Below, one piece after another: positions 60,821-64,000 of a stretch of 64,000 nucleotides of DNA. The notes beneath the pieces are model-generated. The model ran no database searches and had not been told where the DNA came from. It was given only the letters and a program-made list of their open reading frames with translations. Position 1 is the stretch's first letter. Every line of letters starts with the position of its first letter. The DNA is from Prostheceraeus crozeri. Its lineage: Eukaryota; Platyhelminthes; Polycladida; Euryleptidae. The translations under genes and the position numbers were made by a program. Location: assembly GCA_907163375.1 (NCBI GenBank), contig CAJQUW010005315.1:134001-198000 (forward strand), given 5' to 3'.

Positions 60821-61699
60821 TATGTACAAATTCATTTTTATACTGATTTGTGCACAGATATTCTGCTATTACTGTCCTGTTTCATCTACCGCTTTATCTT
60901 TACTGCGTTGACAGCCATGTTGATATGCATTGAATTTTCGGAACTTAGCAATGTACAGTCTGCCCTGACGATACGGCCTACATGGTCTTGATATAATCCC
61001 TTGCTTTACATACAACAGGATTTCAAAGAGCTTCTCAAATTATCATCAGACATCCTACCGTGTTCTCAGTAGATATTCTGTTTCTAACAAATGAAACGGA
61101 AGCGCTGAATTATTTATGAATTCTAAAATCTTCGGTTATTGATTAAGCCTCTCTATAATACAGAGTGGATTACATTACAAACGACCGTGTCCTTAATCAG
61201 CTTTAATCTCGAACGTAATAATATCCTCCTATGTATAATTGTAATATTTGATATTGCTCGATCGATCAATTTTTCAGTCTCTTCGTGAGATTTTATTACC
61301 AACCCAACAACATTTTAATGAAATCCGTTTCATATGCTTGGGATAGTATGCTGGCCTATAACACTCCTGATCGCCTCTCTGCAGACAAATATTTCCTTTT
61401 TATAATTGCAGGGTTATATGATCATCCAATTATGCCGTGTGAGTGATATTATCATTTTCTTATAAACATTAACATGAAATTATGAAGCAAGAGCTAAGGA
61501 AACAATTTCTAAAATTGTAATGATGTATAGGCTATTTCTAACAATGATATTACATAATCTTGAGAACCTTCTTTCATATTTCAGACGTTATGGTCTTCAG
61601 TCTTCGCGGAACTCGTCACTGCCTCCGAATGTTTCGGTTCTAATAGAGTGTTATTATTTTTCTATTAGTACATGGAACACTTAGTGGAGTGACACTATC
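60821..61699. other. Gene-free stretch
   Basis: No coding or repeats recognised. Confidence 0.45.
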
Positions 61700-62196
61700 G
61701 ACCTGCGTGAATAAAAATCTAAGGTAGGTTCAATAGTTTTCAGATTTATGCCACTTGCCACCCTTCTTGCGTTGTACTTTTTAGTAGTACAACGCAAGGG
61801 GGGTGGCATTTTTTTTGGAAAGTCAAGGGCTGGCCCTCGACTTTTTGACGACTTTTCGAGGGACTCGCCCTCGTCTTTTAGTCGTGGGCTGGCCCTCGAG
61901 GGTCCGCGGACATATTTTCTCGCGGGTGGTGACATTTATTTACCTCAAAAACTAGTGTTTTCTGCTTTTGTTGGGTAAATTTAAGGCCCTTCGAAGAAAT
62001 ATTCTGAAAATGAAAAAATCGCCACATTTAATTAAAAACAATTAATTCAACAACATTCAAATGATAGATCCGAAAATTCTCTTTCAGATGATTACAAATT
62101 TGTTGATATTTCTTAATAGCAAAAAAATTAGAAGGTGTTGAAAAATGTACGTGTCCGTAGATTTATACCAAGTTTAAAACTTGCTGTCGCGCACTG
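61700..62196 (-). mobile_element. Repeat family 3, copy in minus orientation
   Basis: Ends in CGCGCACTG followed by TA at 62197-62198, the inverse of the start of 55123. About 200 bases next to that end match the other copy closely. Its far part contains CTCGAGGGCCAGCCC-type GC-rich inverted blocks. Confidence 0.6.
61756..61808. repeat. 23-bp-arm hairpin
   Basis: TGCCACCCTTCTTGCGTTGTACT (arms 61756-61778 and 61786-61808) pairs at 21 of 23 positions around a 7-base loop. It lies at the far edge of repeat family 3 and may mark its end. Confidence 0.8.
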
Positions 62197-62236
62197 TACA
62201 TATTTGAGTCTTAGGTCTACATATAGGCCTAGCCTA

Positions 62237-62409
62237 CAGTCGAAGCTCATTAATTCGGACACGGACAATCAAGACTTCGGTTAATTAATATCATAAAGCC
62301 TTGGCATTTTATATATTTGGCATACATAAACTGCTGTTTAATTAAGACAGTCGATAATTGAGACATTGAAAGCCTGATATTTATGGTCTTAATTACCAAG
62401 CTTTGACTG
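62237..62409. mobile_element. MITE family 4, copy B (173 bp)
   Basis: Ends CAGTCGAAGCTCATTAATT and TTAATTACCAAGCTTTGACTG. It lacks the SINE insertion of copy A. Left flank is TA. A CAGTC start with a TA target would fit a pogo/Tc1-mariner mobiliser. Confidence 0.75.
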
Positions 62410-64000
62410 CATTTCTATTATCACATGCATGAACCTTCTTTCATCTGGGCCTTCTTTCATCTTAGTTTTCATTGCATCTTCCCATTTCAGTCAAACATGT
62501 TGACAAGCGCCTTCGTGGTAACGAGAGCTATTAAGTTATGAGCAGTTTGGAGTATAGCTAGGCTAAAGTCAAAACTGTAGTCAGCTTCTAATTGTGTGAA
62601 TGAGCTAAAAAATGTCGAAAGCAAGATATGTTTTTTCACTCACTCAGGTCTCAGAGGATATATCACAAAAGTTTTACTAGCAGATGAAAAATGATTTTGG
62701 ACATGCTCACGATAGTGCATAAAGATTGAAATTCATTTATTCATTGTCTACATCATGCTCGATCGTGCGTGTGCATTCTGTTAGAAGATCGCAAAATGAT
62801 AGCTTTTTGCCTTCGCACGAGATCGTGCATGACTAGATGGCCTACATGAATAGCTCAGCATGAATCAATGTTCAAAATGAAAGCTATCATTATACTCATT
62901 TCTATAATAAAAACAGACTGTTGGCAAGGTTCTCACAGCAGCAATTGATGATGCATGATTTTGAGATCTCCACATGCTGTTTTGAGGGTCTAAAAAGTGT
63001 GGCAATTATGGCTGATTTTATGCCTATTTCTGATAGACATGGATAAATTTGAACGTGTACGCGTATATAGCAATTGCGACTTTCATGAGGCAATATATGC
63101 AAGTCAGCTACCGTCGTTTAGTGGATAACTTGATGGCATTCTTGAATAAGTTGGCATTTGCTTGTTTAGATGAATATAAATGTACACGAATATCTAACAA
63201 TCATAAAACTTGATGTTTTTTTGACTTTAAAAAACTTAAAACTCAATTAGTAGAGGGCCTATTAAAAGATCTGAAAATCGATAGCACCGAATAGGCTATT
63301 TAAACAGAAATCTTTCGCAAATTAAGTGTAATTAAATTCTATATATATAGTATAAAATTATAATCAAATATCTATATATGTGCAAGAGTTAATGACACCA
63401 TTGAACAAAATATCGATGTTCTAATTTTTACCGTAGATGTCTGTATCACCAAAAATTGCACTATTTATAAGTTCTCATACACGCATGCATGCAAAATGTG
63501 TTGCGACCGCGAAGCAAAATTACAAACTTCATGCACCAAGTAGCTATCATCAATTTATATCCGCGTTACTTTTCACACACAGTGTTCAGTGTTTTCTTTT
63601 GCTTTCAGTTTAAAAAATTCATACTGGTGTAGTGTAGTCACTCTACAATTTTGATTGTAGTGAAATTTTATCATGAAGTTGTCCAACTTGGAGAATTTGT
63701 ATGTAGACATAGGCTTCAAATATATAGATATATGGTTTATATAATAAATTTGTAATATAAGGTTATGCAGTAAAATAGGCTATATATTATGCGACGGGCC
63801 AGTTCAAACTCTAGTCCTAATTTTGCGGAGCCCTGCTCTTATGTATCAACAATTCAACTTTCTAAATATATAGATATCAAGTGAAGAATATCAGTGCTTA
63901 GTTCAAAAGCTTAATGCAGCTAATCTAGAAAATTAAAACAACAAAGCTTATCAAAATTTCATTTTTATAAATTATATCTCATATATATATATAAAACCAT
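62410..64000. other. Gene-free stretch to the window end
   Basis: AT-rich, with TATATA-rich patches near 63340-63380 and 63720-63740. No coding, RNA gene or known repeat recognised. Confidence 0.45.

Noticed and set aside
1-64000. CRISPR arrays or prokaryotic defence-type operons
   Set aside because: No regularly spaced repeats and no clustered long same-strand genes. The DNA is plainly eukaryotic.

Overview
The window looks like AT-rich, intron-rich metazoan DNA that is mostly old mobile elements, with little host coding sequence. The animal group cannot be fixed from this sequence. An ambulacrarian (echinoderm-like) source is a guess, based on frequent TAGGCCTA-type words and on the mix of Penelope-like, CR1/L2/Jockey-type, hAT, piggyBac, Tc1/mariner and CACTG-ended elements. 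No bacterial operon, rRNA or CRISPR array is visible.

The best host gene is a two-exon gene for a small secreted peptide. Exon 1 (21626-21820, +) encodes a signal peptide and three cysteines. Exon 2 (33507-33617, +) encodes three more cysteines and the stop, with AATAAA 99 bases after the stop. The exons join in phase 0 across an 11.7-kb intron and would give a 101-residue precursor with spacing C-x3-C-x2-C-x12-C-x4-C-x17-C. The first four cysteines are spaced as in insect eclosion hormone.

Region by region: 0-4.4 kb holds a hairpin, a MITE with 8-bp target duplications, a decayed minus-strand reading frame and a zinc-finger-like fragment. 4.4-9.7 kb is one composite Penelope-like insertion: two nearly identical copies head to head inside a 13-bp target duplication, with a hammerhead ribozyme in the long copy. 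9.7-14.5 kb has a piggyBac fragment and a decayed CR1/L2/Jockey-type LINE interrupted by a second copy of the first MITE. 14.5-20.5 kb is featureless. 20.5-33.7 kb has a 522-bp hAT-like MITE, the peptide gene and, in its intron, mariner and LINE relics and a 65-bp perfect tandem duplication.

35-43 kb has tRNA-like SINE pieces with CT-rich tracts, a short hAT-like element with a BED-finger relic and GGAGTCGGAGCC-type repeat clusters. 44-50.6 kb has a small MITE, a 5'-truncated LINE with a (TTTA)n tail, a nested pair of TIR elements, another MITE and a reverse-transcriptase tail. 55-62.4 kb is repeat-rich. It includes a nearly whole 3.2-kb DNA transposon (56652-59880) with CACTGGA ends and a 3-bp duplication. 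Its product, a widespread unnamed DDE-like protein, is broken by one frameshift. After it come two MITEs of one family and a 111-bp-armed palindrome. 62.4-64 kb shows nothing recognisable.
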